Of a stretch of 64,000 nt of DNA, positions 9,025-18,510 are shown piece by piece. The notes below the pieces were generated by a model. That model made no database searches and was not told the origin of the DNA. It worked only from the letters and a program-made list of their open reading frames with translations. Position numbers and translations under genes: made by a program. The stretch covers positions 13,268,001-13,332,000 of the forward strand of contig NC_048555.1 in assembly GCF_902806685.2 (NCBI RefSeq), in the 5' to 3' direction. Source of the DNA: Maniola hyperantus. Lineage: Eukaryota; Arthropoda; Insecta; Lepidoptera; Nymphalidae. Position 1 is the stretch's first letter, and each line of letters begins with the position of its first letter.

Positions 9025-9195
9025 CTAACTCAGTGCCACTCTGAATGATAGCCACCGTGCTCATTTAACACTGGTTCATTGTTCATTGCTGCTTCACTAG
9101 GTAACACTTAAAGAATTCTTCGCAGAAAACCTTCAATGGATTAAAAACAAATGTCAAAATGAGATTGGTAGCTATCAATATGTGCACTGAGTTAG
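9025..9195. mobile_element. MITE, ctaactcagtg family, best copy
   Basis: Ends ctaactcagtgc and gcactgagttag are perfect inverted repeats, and gaatgatagccacc pairs with ggtagctatc inside. 171 bp with no ORF. It serves as reference for the interrupted copy at 6612-7788. Confidence 0.75.
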
Positions 9196-9289
9196 ATGTC
9201 CCTACTAGTTAGTAGGGTAGTCCCTACTGATTTTTATTCTTGCTTTTCGTCTTGTTGATACTAATTAGTTGACTGGCTGGACATCACAT

Positions 9290-9655
9290 ATCATCATCCG
9301 ATAGATGTCCACAGCTGGACATAGGTCTCTTGTAGGGACTTCCACACGCCACGGTCTTGCGCCGCCTGAATCCAGCGGCGTCCTGCGACCCGTCTGATGG
9401 CATCCGTCCATCTAGTGGGGGTCTTCCAACACTGCGTCTTCCGGTACGAGGTCGCCATTCCAGCCGCTTGGCACCCCAACGTCTATCGGTTGTACGAACT
9501 ATGTGCCCTGCCCATTGCCACTTCAGCTTCGCAACCCGTTGAGCTATGTCGGTTACTCTGGTTCTCCTACGGATCTCCTCATGTCCTCATTGATGACGTA
9601 GAGAAACTCCGCACATAGCTCTCTCCATCGCCCGCTGAGTGACTCGGAGCTTTAT
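9290..9655 (-). pseudogene. RTE-clade LINE, ORF C-terminal fragment
   Basis: The minus strand reads PPTRWTDAIRRVAGRRWIQ, AAQDRGVWKSLQETY and QLWTSIG near its end, which I recognise as the C-terminus of RTE-type reverse-transcriptase ORFs of insects. Further upstream it continues in shifted frames (cattgccacttcagcttcgc, ccgttgagctatgtcgg) to 9655. Reading frames are broken. A related fragment flanks the insertion at 11398-12055. Confidence 0.7.
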
Positions 9656-9678
9656 GAGGCCCAACAATATATATCTGG

Positions 9679-9765
9679 GCGGTAATAGCCTCGTGGTTAA
9701 GACATTGGTCTCCTATTCGGTAGGTCGGCGGTTCGATTTCAGACAAGACAGATTCCTAACTTTTC
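9679..9765 (+). mobile_element. SINE-A head
   Basis: tRNA-like 5' part with A-box-like gcctcgtggttaagac and B-box-like cggttcgatttc, followed by ctaacttttcgga. The body is lost. Confidence 0.65.
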
Positions 9766-9769
9766 GGAA

Positions 9770-10036
9770 TAAGCTCGTGCTTAATAAATAGCAATGTTGT
9801 TGTCTTTAGTTTCTTGTAAAAAATTTAACTTTTTTGGTTGAAAGAATTTTTCTGAGTTCTGACATTTTCTCTTCCCATGGTCACCCCAGAGAGTCTTCAA
9901 TGGGTCTGGGCGATAGCGTTGATAGAATTATGGGTCGCGGGCCATTGTGCGAGGGTAATGTATTATAATACTTTACATATTTACATTTCTCATACAATTG
10001 TGCGCACTATATCAACGTCGCTCTTACCTGTAGCGT

Positions 10037-10073
<37 letters not shown>

Positions 10074-10324
10074 ACAGTACTATAGTCAAATTTCCAAACA
10101 AACGTGATAAAAAACAAAAGTAAAAGTTCTATTACAATAATATGTAAATCCTTCTATATACCTCATATACTGAACCGCCCTGGCTTCGCGTGTGACATTT
10201 AAAAAAAAACGGTGACGGAACTTTCAAAAATCCTGCAACTATACCTACTTCTTTATTTTGGCCGAAACTCCAAAGTCCAAATACTTACCTATTATCAAGT
10301 TAATTTTTCACATATTTTGAAAAT
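9770..10324. other. unrecognised, with a (gagcag)n microsatellite
   Basis: 10038-10072 is a run of aggagc units. Near 10168 ccgccctggcttcgc resembles a Helitron-like family 3 end. Otherwise nothing is seen. Confidence 0.5.
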
Positions 10325-10662
10325 GTATGTCGCCATACAGCCGCCATATTGTATGTCGCCATACAGCCGCCATATTGTATGTCGCCATACAGCCGCCATA
10401 TTGTATGTCGCCATACAGCCGCCATATTGTATGTCGCCATACAGCCGCCATATTGTATGTCGCCATACAGCCGCCATATTGTATGTCGCCATACAGCCGC
10501 CATATTGTATGTCGCCATACAGCCGCCATATTGTATGTCGCCATACAGCCGCCATATTGTATGTCGCCATACAGCCGCCATATTGTATGTCGCCATACAG
10601 CCGCCATATTGTATGTCGCCATACAGCCGCCATATTGTATGTCGCCATACAGCCGCCATATT
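10325..10662. repeat. 26-bp x 13 minisatellite with YY1/Pho-like motifs
   Basis: Thirteen head-to-tail copies of a 26-bp unit (start gtatgtcgccatac, end agccgccatatt) with essentially no differences between units. Each unit contains gccgccatattg, a match to the YY1/Pho binding consensus, plus a second gccat core. The unit lacks stop codons in every frame, so long repetitive ORFs arise on both strands. Because 26 is not a multiple of three and all six frames are open, I regard these ORFs as by-products and not genes. The high uniformity implies recent expansion or homogenisation. Confidence 0.95.
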
Positions 10663-11060
10663 GAATGTTTTTAATAGTGAGTGTCACTCGTGATGACATT
10701 ACGGTTCTAACGATACTCCATACATCCAAATCTGTCAGTCTGTGCAATAAATACATTACCTCTCTCTCAGCAGCTGGGCAAAAGGCCACAGCTGTAAGCT
10801 CAGCGGCTAAACGGTGGAGACAATAAATGTAGTGGGGGACATTTATTGCCTAGTCCGGACCGAACCCAATGTCAATTTAAATGCACTATATTAAACCAGA
10901 CGGTTTTGGCTCAATTGTTAAAATTAAATCAGGTACTTAATTAATGTAAAGTACGGCCTTTATTTGCGGAAAGCACATTTCGACTTAATACCAACGTTTA
11001 AATATGAATAATTATAAATATTATGTTCCTTTATCTACTTATGTCATTGATCATCATGAT
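10663..11060. other. unrecognised
   Basis: A short block at 10835-10875 (gacatttattgcct, ggaccgaaccca) recurs at 12105-12150 and may mark a small unnamed repeat. Confidence 0.4.
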
Positions 11061-11064
11061 GATC

Positions 11065-11396
11065 TCCCTAGAGTAGTGGTAAGCGCTGTGGTCGTAGTGG
11101 GAGGTCATAGGTTCGATTCCTGGCAGGGATTTGGGATTTCATTATTTCTAAATTTCTGGTCAAGTCTGGTGGGAAGCTTCGGCCGTGGCTAGTTACCACC
11201 CTACCGGCAAAGCCGTGCTGCCAAACGATTTAGTGTTTCGGTACGATGTCGTGTAGAAAGCAAAGGGGTATGGGTTCAATGACACTGTCATACCCCTTCC
11301 AGGTTAGTCCGCATCCATCTTAGATTGTACACTTACAATCAGGTGAGATTGCAGTCAAGGGCTAACTTGTATCTGAATAAAAATATTAAAAAAACT
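11065..11396 (+). mobile_element. SINE-C, near full length
   Basis: tRNA-like head with gtggtaagcgctgtgg and ggttcgattcc, the body ggcttcggccgtgg, accctaccggcaaagccgtg, ggtacgatgtcgtgtagaa, ggtatgggttcaa, and the 3' end gattgcagtcaagggctaac followed by tctgaataaaaatattaaaaaa. Confidence 0.8.
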
Positions 11397-11397
11397 T

Positions 11398-11445
11398 CTA
11401 GAGCTGGACATAGGTTTCTTGTAGAGCTTTTCGCACGCCACAGTT
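11398..11445 (-). pseudogene. RTE LINE fragment, left part of a split copy
   Basis: gctggacataggtttcttg and cacgccacag match the 3' end of the RTE copy at 9290. The remainder continues at 11856 after an insertion. Confidence 0.65.
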
Positions 11446-11855
11446 TTTTTTAAAAATAGAGATAGCGAGCAAACGAGCAGGCGGGTCACCTGATGTTAAG
11501 TGATTACCGCCGCCCATGAACATTTGCAGCACCAGAGAAACCGCCGATGCGTTGCCGGCCTTTTAGGAATTTGTTGGTCCGCCCCTTGAATAACCCCATG
11601 TTGTAATCTAGTGGGAACACCGCCGATGGGAGTTGGTTCCACAGTTTGCACGTGCGTGGAAAGAAGGATCTGGCGCAGCGGGAGGTCGAAGTGCACCAGA
11701 CACCCAGGTGGTGAGGGTGAAATTCCTTACGGTGGCGCGCGGTGCGGTTGTAGAAAAATGAGGGTGGAATGAGGTCAAAAAGCTCTTCAGAGCGCTCCCC
11801 ATTATTAAGGCGATCTTTATCTTTATAAAGGTGGTCTGACAACGTTGGGCTTTCT
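11446..11855 (-). pseudogene. CR1/Jockey-group LINE, ORF2 C-terminus and 3' UTR
   Basis: On the minus strand an open frame ending at 11504 reads SEELFDLIPPSFF, YNRTARHRKEFHPHHLGVW, RSFFPRTCKLWNQLPSAVF and FKGRTNKFLKGRQ, the typical C-terminal domain after the RT of a lepidopteran LINE. A short 3' UTR and an A-run (T-run at 11446-11455 on plus) follow. 5'-truncated: the endonuclease and RT are absent. It is inserted inside an RTE fragment. Confidence 0.75.
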
Positions 11856-12055
11856 TGTGCAAGGTCGCCATTCTAGCACCTTGGGACCCCGACGTCTATC
11901 GGTTGTACAAACTATGTGCCCTGTCCATTGCCACTTCAGTTTCGCAACCCGTTGAGCTATGTCGGTTACTCTGGTTCTCCTACGGATCTATTCATTTCTT
12001 ATTTGATAACGTAGAGAAACTCCGCACATAGCTCTCTCCATGGCCCGCTGGCAGT
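11856..12055 (-). pseudogene. RTE LINE fragment, right part of a split copy
   Basis: aaggtcgccattc, gacgtctatcggttgtac, ttgccacttcag and ccgttgagctatgtcgg match the copy at 9290-9655 base for base over long runs. Confidence 0.7.
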
Positions 12056-12299
12056 ATAGCTACTCTAGATCTCTATCTATAGACGGAATGGTCGAGGGGA
12101 GGGGGACATTGCGGCGATTTATTGCCTCGCCGGGACCGAACCCACTGACGCTTTTAAATGTTATTAAATCAAATGCACTTAGCTACTGCTGATACAGACG
12201 TTGTATAATATAGATTAGAGTAGGGTTAATGTATCTTTGTTTATAGATACTTTCTTTGAGATTTATCTAACAAATATACTTACTGTAAACCGAAAGAGG

Positions 12300-12592
12300 T
12301 GTGGTAGCCATGTGGTAAAGACCTGCTCCTAGTCGGGAGGTCGGGAGGTCGGGAGGTTCGATCCCGTGCACGCACTTGTAACTTTTCAAAGTTATGTGCG
12401 TTTAATATCACTTGCTTCAACGGTTAAGGAAAACATCGTGAGGAAATCTGCATGCCTAAGAGTTCTCCATAATGTTTTTACAGGTGTGTGAAATCTACCA
12501 ATCCGAACTGGGCCAGCGTGGTGGACTATGGCCTAAAGCCTTTTCATTCTGAGAGGAGACCCGTGCTCGGTAGAGGACCGGCGATCTGATGA
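12300..12592 (+). mobile_element. SINE-A, near full length
   Basis: Head with gtggtaaagac and ggttcgatcccgtgcacgcac, then cttttcaaagttatgtgcg, aaaacatcgtgagga, gcatgcctaagagttctcc, ccagcgtggtggactatggcc, cattctgagaggagacccgtgctc and gaccggcgat. The head carries an expanded cgggaggt x 3. Confidence 0.8.
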
Positions 12593-13070
12593 GCCAAATT
12601 GACCAGCGATGTACATACAGCACGAAATAGGTATTACCTAAGTATGTGCTCTAACGATAAATAAAGTAGTTAGGGAAATGGTTTTCCACGTAACTAACTA
12701 ACCGTCCATAAACCCAATTTAAACTGCAGACTCGTCCGATGCGTCTGACTCTGAAATACAAAACGTGCTGCAAACGCGAACGATCTAGTTTACTTTAATA
12801 GCGCATCTGATTGAAGGGAAATTTATTCTACATTCGGATTTACGCTTAAAGGATTAGCAACTTTATATGAGTTGAATTAAAGTTTGAATTTGAGTGGAGT
12901 TTTTTAGTAATGATGGTAGAAGTTTGTGTCGTGAAGAGTAGGAAAGTAGAGGTTTAAACGGTGCCCAATTTAGGGTTGTTTAGTGTCCCTGCACGTGAGA
13001 GTTTGTCGTCCATTTCCCGGGTTTATCGAATTTATCGTATGGACACACTGGCGACTTTTTGTCTTAATAC
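12593..13070. other. nothing recognised
   Basis: No supported feature. Confidence 0.4.
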
Positions 13071-13073
13071 TTT

Positions 13074-13260
13074 TTACACGACTGCACCACAACAAACAAA
13101 AGTGTGTAATGTTTTACGTGTTCGTGTGTGTATGTACGCGTGTGAGTTTATTAGTTCCTAAATGCCTTAACAGGTTTGGATGTTTGGAATTCTTACACCA
13201 TCCCGAGCGACATGCCTATAATAAATTTTTGAAAATTTTATACACGGCAGAGCAATCTTG
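13074..13260 (+). repeat. dispersed repeat (acacgactgcccaa family)
   Basis: Contains tacacgactgcacc, gtaatgttttacg, ctaaatgcctt-aacag and tcttacaccatcccgagcgacat, shared in order with 14318-14690 and 26935-27090. Confidence 0.6.
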
Positions 13261-13296
13261 TCTTTAATTTTTTTAAATTAAGTAACTTGTCGTGTT

Positions 13297-13722
13297 TGAT
13301 AGAGAGCCAGTGCGTGCCAGACGATCGTTATTTTTATAAAGCTGAAAGTTTCTCTACGTATTACTGGGAGGAATGATCAACGACTATGAATTTTGCATCA
13401 TGGTGGCGTGGTGTAAAAAAACGTCAAAGTATGAAGTTTTTTTATTTTCTTCGGAATAGTATTAGAAATCCCGTCATGCATTACCAGATACTTACGTGGT
13501 AACACACACACACGTATCGTGGCAACCACGGAGTTTGCAATCCCATACCCTTATAGTTTAAAAGTTTAAGGGTGTCTGGCAGTGAGTTGCCACGTTACTA
13601 ACTATGATCCAAACTTGATAGTCGCTGATCATTCCTCCCGGTGTTCGGGACAATATGTAGAGAAACTTTCAGCTTTTATAAAATAACGAAGTTCTGGCAC
13701 GCGCTGGCTATTAGTCCATATC
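13297..13722. mobile_element. foldback element with about 100-bp arms
   Basis: Left arm gagccagtgcgtgccaga, gctgaaagtttctctacgta, gggaggaatgatcaacgactat is matched inversely by atagtcgctgatcattcctccc, gagaaactttcagc, tctggcacgcgctggctatta. The spacer holds an (ac)n run and no ORF. One arm alone is found at 4601. Confidence 0.8.
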
Positions 13723-13762
13723 ATTCTTACACACTCTACTATATATGAGGCTGAATTTCAAA

Positions 13763-14048
13763 TCTAAATATATAAAAGGAAAAGGTGACTGACTGACTGA
13801 CTGACTGACTGACTGACTGACTGATCTATCAACGCACAGCTCAAACTACTGGACGGATCGGGCTGAAATTTGGCATGCAGATAGCTATTATGACGTAGGC
13901 ATCCGCTAAGAAAGGATTTTTGAAAATTCCACCCCTAAGGGGGTGAAATATTGATTTTAATGATTGATATGATATGATTTTAATGATATGATTAATATGA
14001 TTTGAAATTTGTGTAGTCCACGCGGATGAAGTCGCGAGCATAAGCTAG
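13763..14048 (+). mobile_element. Helitron-like family 1, full length
   Basis: Begins TC (tctaaatatataaaagg) right after A and ends CTAG before T, the expected A^T insertion. It has an expanded (gact) tract and an extra internal gattttaatgat-type expansion at about 13953-14000. The hairpin cacgcggatgaagtcgcg precedes CTAG. Confidence 0.85.
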
Positions 14049-14310
14049 TCAATCGGGTACAATGACGTTTAGCATTTTTTGTAAAGCGACGTGTCGCTGG
14101 TGTGCGAAGAGCGTTAGCTCTTCTCTTCGCATTGTTGGTCCGCTGTCGGCGAATAGAAGCAGCGGATAAGCAAACCACAAAAAAGCTTCAATGGCACTTT
14201 ATATCAGATATAAAAGTTGGGAATAGACATTCTATTGCCGAACATTCCGCTCAATTATTCGGATTCCTTTTTACAAACTTTGAAAAACGTGGTGATTCTC
14301 AATTCATTAT
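14049..14310. other. unrecognised, small hairpin
   Basis: tgcgaagagcgttagctcttctcttcgca at 14101-14131 can fold on itself (gcgaagag against cttcgc and ctcttc). Nothing else is seen. Confidence 0.4.
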
Positions 14311-14391
14311 TTTCTACACGACTGCCCAAAGAAAGGAGTAAGTACCGACTTAATGTTTACAGGGACGATTCATGTATCCCTATAGATATAG

Positions 14392-14555
14392 AGCCTCAAT
14401 AGCTCAACCGGTATAGGAGTGGACTGAAAACCGAAAGGTCGACGGTTCAAACCCCGCCCGTTGCACTATTGTGGTACCTACTCCTAGTACGAGCCTGACG
14501 CTTAGTTGGAGAGGAAAGGGGAATATTAGTCATTTAATATGGCTAATAATCTTAA
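14392..14555 (+). mobile_element. tRNA-derived SINE (SINE-B)
   Basis: Head with ctcaatagctcaaccgg and ggttcaaaccccgcccg then gttgcactattgt, cctactcctagtacgagc, cgcttagttggagagg and aatattagtcat. Relatives at 30338-30470 and 53605-53755. Confidence 0.75.
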
Positions 14556-14574
14556 TGTAAAAAAAAAATGTATG

Positions 14575-14690
14575 TTTGTGAGTTTCTTTATTCCACCACA
14601 ACTTCTAAATACCAGAACAGATTTGGATGGATGAAGTTCTGTTGGAATCCTTACATCATCTTAAGTAACATTGGCTACAATTTTTTTTTT
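14575..14690 (+). repeat. dispersed repeat (acacgactgcccaa family), 3' part
   Basis: tgtgagtttctttattccacc, acttctaaat, cagaacagatttggatg and tccttacatcatc match 15565-15700 and 26985-27090. Confidence 0.6.
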
Positions 14691-14739
14691 TATTTAATTT
14701 AGTACTTAGCCATTTTCGAATAGTCTAAGTTTCAACACC

Positions 14740-14850
14740 ATAATATTTCATAGGAAGACTAGCGGACGGACGCGGATGGACGGACAGACAGACATTGTGA
14801 ACAAAGTGATCCTATAAGGGTTCCTTTATCCTTTTGAGGTACGGAACTCT
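14740..14850 (+). repeat. dispersed repeat (agggttcc family) fragment
   Basis: gacggacagacagacatt, gatcctataagggttcc and gaggtacggaactc are shared with 45828-45950 and 61515-61640. Confidence 0.55.
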
Positions 14851-14866
14851 AAAAACACTTAATACA

Positions 14867-15031
14867 AACAGCCCGTTCCCACTTGTCGGCTGTCGGGCCC
14901 GGATTTTAATCTGATGTTCCAGTGGCAGTACATTTTGACACAAAATCGGTTTCAGACAAGTGTGAAAAACTTCATATAAAATGTTCTGCCACAATCCGGG
15001 CCCGACAGCTGACAAGTGGAAACGGGGTGTT
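14867..15031. mobile_element. MITE with long TIRs
   Basis: Left end aacagcccgttcccacttgtc then ggctgtcgggcccggatt; right end aatccgggcccgacagctg then acaagtggaaacggggtgtt. Arms exceed 35 bp. No coding sequence. Confidence 0.8.
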
Positions 15032-15374
15032 AGTGTTTAAAATTTGTCGGTCTGTTACAAACGAGCCATTTGTATCAAAAAAGGTTAAGGAATAATTCCT
15101 TTATCTCTTCAATAACGTATGCTTTTACAAAAGTCTTGATGTAACTTCGACCGACGCGGGCGCAGGCGGTTATCTAGCAGTTAAAAGCCTCGGCGCCTGT
15201 CGCATGTTGTTAGGATAAATGTTCAATAAATTAACTTAATTAACGGAGACAGCCTGTCTTGACCCTTTTTGATTACACTAAGTCTAAATGTATTGATTAA
15301 TTTACTTAATTATTCCTATATTTAAATCTTATGCCAGCCTTTTAAACACGACAACTCAAAACAGAATTCTACAG
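15032..15374. other. nothing recognised
   Basis: No supported feature. Confidence 0.4.
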
Positions 15375-15544
15375 TACGCGGCAGAAAGTAATGTACATCG
15401 ACCTTCAGAAGGAGATAGCAGATTTGTAAAACATTGTCTCTGTCGTTTAGACAGAAACAAGTCATAATATAGGTATGAGTGGCAGAAACAACGCTCTACA
15501 AAGCCGAAATGTCATTAGGCCGATGTACAACTTTCTGCCGTGTA
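15375..15544. mobile_element. MITE (cggcagaaagt family), copy 1
   Basis: tacgcggcagaaagtaatgt with acatcgacct at the left pairs with gccgatgtac and aactttctgccgtgta at the right; a second inner pair is cagaaacaacgctctac against tttgtaaaacattgtctctg. A sister copy is at 23183. Confidence 0.75.
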
Positions 15545-15564
15545 TTGTAATGATTTCAGCGTTC

Positions 15565-15720
15565 ATGTATGTGAGTTTATTTAATCCACCATAACTTCTA
15601 AATGGCAGAACAGATTTGGACGTGTGGGCTATCGTTATTATCTACATTATCCAAAGTGAAAATGACTAGAAGTTTTTGAAAAAAAAAACAATGTAGCGGC
15701 TGTATGACGCTATTTTCAAA
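15565..15720 (+). repeat. dispersed repeat (acacgactgcccaa family), 3' part
   Basis: ttcatgtatgtgag, tccaccataacttctaaatg, cagaacagatttgg and ggctatcgtta follow the same order as at 26985. Confidence 0.55.
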
Positions 15721-15786
15721 TATATTATGAAACTTTATTGTTCGTTTTTTGGCAGGGTAGGCACGGCTTTACCGGTAAGGTGGTAA

Positions 15787-16199
15787 TATACAGGGTGTAA
15801 CCAAAACGCTAGGAAACACTTAGCGATATTGTTATACTACTAAACACAATCCAATGCCAATAACCATTTGCCTCATTTTGTAGTTTTAATGATTTAGTAT
15901 TGTTCGACCCCGCAATGTACAGCGTGCAAAACTCGGGTCAATTCCCCGCCTACGACGTGGCAGCACAGAATAATATAATAGTACTAACGTGGCAGTGACT
16001 CCAAATGACCTACTTACGCAACGTTCGTTGACCTCTAGCGTCAGTCAGACGTTTTAATTGCAATATATCGTGAACTTTTACAAAATACAGGTTTTTTGGA
16101 TTTTTTCGCGTTTTTTTTTGGTGTATTATAATATTATCAGTAATGATCAGTAGTATCACGTGTTTTCGTTTTTGCCAGCGTTCTAGTACACCCTGTATA
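15787..16199. mobile_element. MITE with tatacagggtgt TIRs
   Basis: Outer ends tatacagggtgt and acaccctgtata are perfect inverted repeats, with aacgctag-like inner matches. The TA at each edge fits a Tc1/mariner-type TA target duplication. No transposase is present. Confidence 0.75.
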
Positions 16200-16640
16200 A
16201 GAGCACTCATTTATTCTGATAGGCACTTCCCTATTCTCAAGATTGTCCTGGAACTGAATTTCCATTCCTCCCATTATCGAGTGATAGGGGCTCTGATTAA
16301 GCTATTATCGGGAGGATCAGTCCCTCCCCCCTCTATACCATCCCCCCAACGTCTTACCGTCGTGTTTTGAATAGGAAACCTATTAACAAGACGCCGGCAC
16401 GTGGCGCTACGTGCAGTAGGGCACATGAGTTGCGTGCCATTTACATTCTATTTTCTGTTGACATATACCTACTGATTATTCTATAAGCGGTAGGGATACG
16501 TAATGACGTATGTGTTTGAAACCTATAGAATATAGGTCGCTTTAATTTGATAGATTTTAGCTAAGCCAAGTCAAGCTATGAAAATAAAGCAACCCAATTA
16601 ATTAATGCAATTCATTACATAGGTATTTATTTCCCTTCAG
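16200..16640. other. nothing recognised
   Basis: No supported feature; ataggggctctgatt and similar pieces are unplaced. Confidence 0.4.
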
Positions 16641-16644
16641 GCCT

Positions 16645-16803
16645 AAAATGTTGAATTCTTATAAATAAGTTGAATTAGCAAAATGTTGAATCCCAAAATG
16701 TTGAATCCCAAAATGTTGAAATCCTAAAATGTTGAATTCTCATAATGTTGAGTCCTAAAATGTTGAATTGTGAATGTTGAAAATATAGAATTTCAAAATG
16801 TTC
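16645..16803. repeat. degenerate minisatellite (aaaatgttgaatcc)n
   Basis: About eight imperfect units of 14-17 bp centred on aaaatgttgaat, with tc, cc and ct variants. Confidence 0.85.
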
Positions 16804-16805
16804 TA

Positions 16806-17325
16806 GTGGGCCTAATGTGAACCTAGTATTAAACCTCATTCTTTCGCACTAAATCTTAAGTATAATTTTTTGTTTTTGTTTCTTTTTAGTGTCGCTTTTT
16901 CGTTTCATCGAACTTCATATCACAAGAAGTTTAAACTTCAATGATGTAACTAAACAGCCACTATTCATGAACGGTAGTATAAAAAACCGAGCAGTAAAAT
17001 GCAAAGCGGGACTTATCCCGGCTTACTCCCGAGTCCCGAGTCCCGAGTCCCGGGCTGAATGGCGGCGAACGGTTTACGAGCTTTATTGTTTATCAGATGG
17101 GAACATCTTGGAGCCAGATTGTCATCAGCGTCTTGTTATCGGCTGATTACACTCATAATGTTATATTGTAGTTGCTGATGGCGCGCTGCACGCTGCACGC
17201 TGCACAGTAGGCGTTCATTGGTTTTAGCTTGTTGACTTCAAACTCTAAACTAAAATCCGCCGCCCAACAATATTCAGTGTGACACATTTCTATCACGAGT
17301 ATTGCATCGATATAGCGATTAGTAT
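16806..17325. other. unrecognised, short tandem motifs
   Basis: cccgagt x 3 at 17030-17050 and gctgcac x 3 at 17184-17206 are the only visible structures. Confidence 0.45.
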
Positions 17326-17327
17326 TG

Positions 17328-17475
17328 CCAGGCACACACCTCTAACTTTTCGGAATTATGTGCGTTTTAAGTAATTGATCACAGGCTTTAACGGTGAAGG
17401 AAAACATCGTGAGGAAACCTGCATGCCTGAGAGTTCTCCATAATGTTCTCAAAGGTGTGTGTAGTTTGACAAACC
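17328..17475 (+). mobile_element. SINE-A body fragment
   Basis: ggcacacacctctaacttttcgga, gaaaacatcgtgaggaaacc, gcatgcctgagagttctcc and ttctcaaaggtgtgtg; the tRNA head is absent. Confidence 0.7.
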
Positions 17476-17534
17476 GATAGACGTTGGGGTCCCAAAACGT
17501 GAAGGAGTAGGTACCACATTTTTTTAATGTTTTA

Positions 17535-17725
17535 TTTATTCAGATACAAGTTAGCCTTTGCCTGCAATCTCACCTGGTGGTAAGTGACGATACAGTCTAA
17601 GATGGAAGCGGGCTAACCTAGAAGGGGTATGGCAGTTTTTATTAAACCCATGCCCCTTTGGTTTCTACACGGCATCGTACCGGAACGCTTAATCGCTTGG
17701 CGGCACGGCTTTGCCGGTAGGGTTA
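17535..17725 (-). mobile_element. SINE-C 3' part
   Basis: Reverse orientation: tcacctggtggtaagtga, cagtctaagatggaagcggg, ggtatggcagtttttatt, ggtttctacacggcatcgtaccgg and ggcacggctttgccgg match 3828-4155. Confidence 0.7.
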
Positions 17726-18160
17726 TATCCTACATTTATAATATTAAGATTATAAATAGGATAAGAATCAGAAAAGGTGGTTTTTATAACTCTACGCAAA
17801 CTACTTGTAAAGTGGAAGCAAAACGGGACTTATGGAGACCCTTACCCGGATTGTGCACCGAACCGTTTTACGAGCTTGATTATTTATCAGATCAGAAATC
17901 TTCAATCAAGATTGTTATCATCCGATCGCAGTCGTAAACTTTTAATATCGATTTACTGATCGAACGATCGATGAAGCGTTCCACAATAGGTGTTTATTGG
18001 ATTTAACACCACCACGCTCAGCGCTCAATCAACGGTTTGACTTTTTGCCTCTATACATAAACGATTACCTATAATTTAGCCAAAGATTTATTAACAGCAA
18101 ACATTATAGAGTTAAATTCATCGTTAGCATCCCATTTCCGGTTTACTTCTAAGCACGAGA
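17726..18160. other. nothing recognised
   Basis: A short frame at 17629-17937 overlaps the SINE and is not credible as a gene. Confidence 0.4.
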
Positions 18161-18510
18161 CTCCTTTCAGAATGAGAAGGGTTTGCTCACACTCACAGCC
18201 AAGTGCAGATTTGCTTTCAGAATGAGAAGGATTTGCTCACACTCACAGCCTAGTGCAGATTTGCTTTCAGAATGAGAAGGGTTTGCTCACACTTACAGCC
18301 AAGTGCAGATTTGCTTTCAGAATGAGAAGGGTTTGCTCACACTCACAGCCAAGTGCAGATTTGCAGACATCACACACCTTTGAGAACATTATGGGGACCT
18401 CCCAGGCACGTAGTGTAGGTTTCCCCACGATGTTTTCCTTCACCGTTAAGGCAAGTGCGATATTTAATTGCATAAAATGTACATAACTCCGAAAAATTAG
18501 ATGTAGGTAC
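18161..18510 (-). mobile_element. SINE-A with an internal 50-bp tandem expansion
   Basis: Right part (18361-18510) is ordinary SINE-A in reverse: cacacctttgagaac, attatggggacctccc, cccacgatgttttccttcaccgttaa, cataactccgaaaaatta. Left part (18161-18360) is four 50-bp units starting ctttcagaatgagaagg and ending gtgcagatttg, which is the matching SINE segment repeated in place. Confidence 0.8.

Noticed and set aside
10212..10789. Long repetitive ORFs of 104-164 codons on both strands
   Set aside because: They are produced by a stop-free 26-bp tandem unit and exist in all frames at once; nothing favours one as coding.
18161..18360. CRISPR-like array of four 50-bp units
   Set aside because: Units are contiguous without unique spacers, derive from a SINE, and the genome is eukaryotic.
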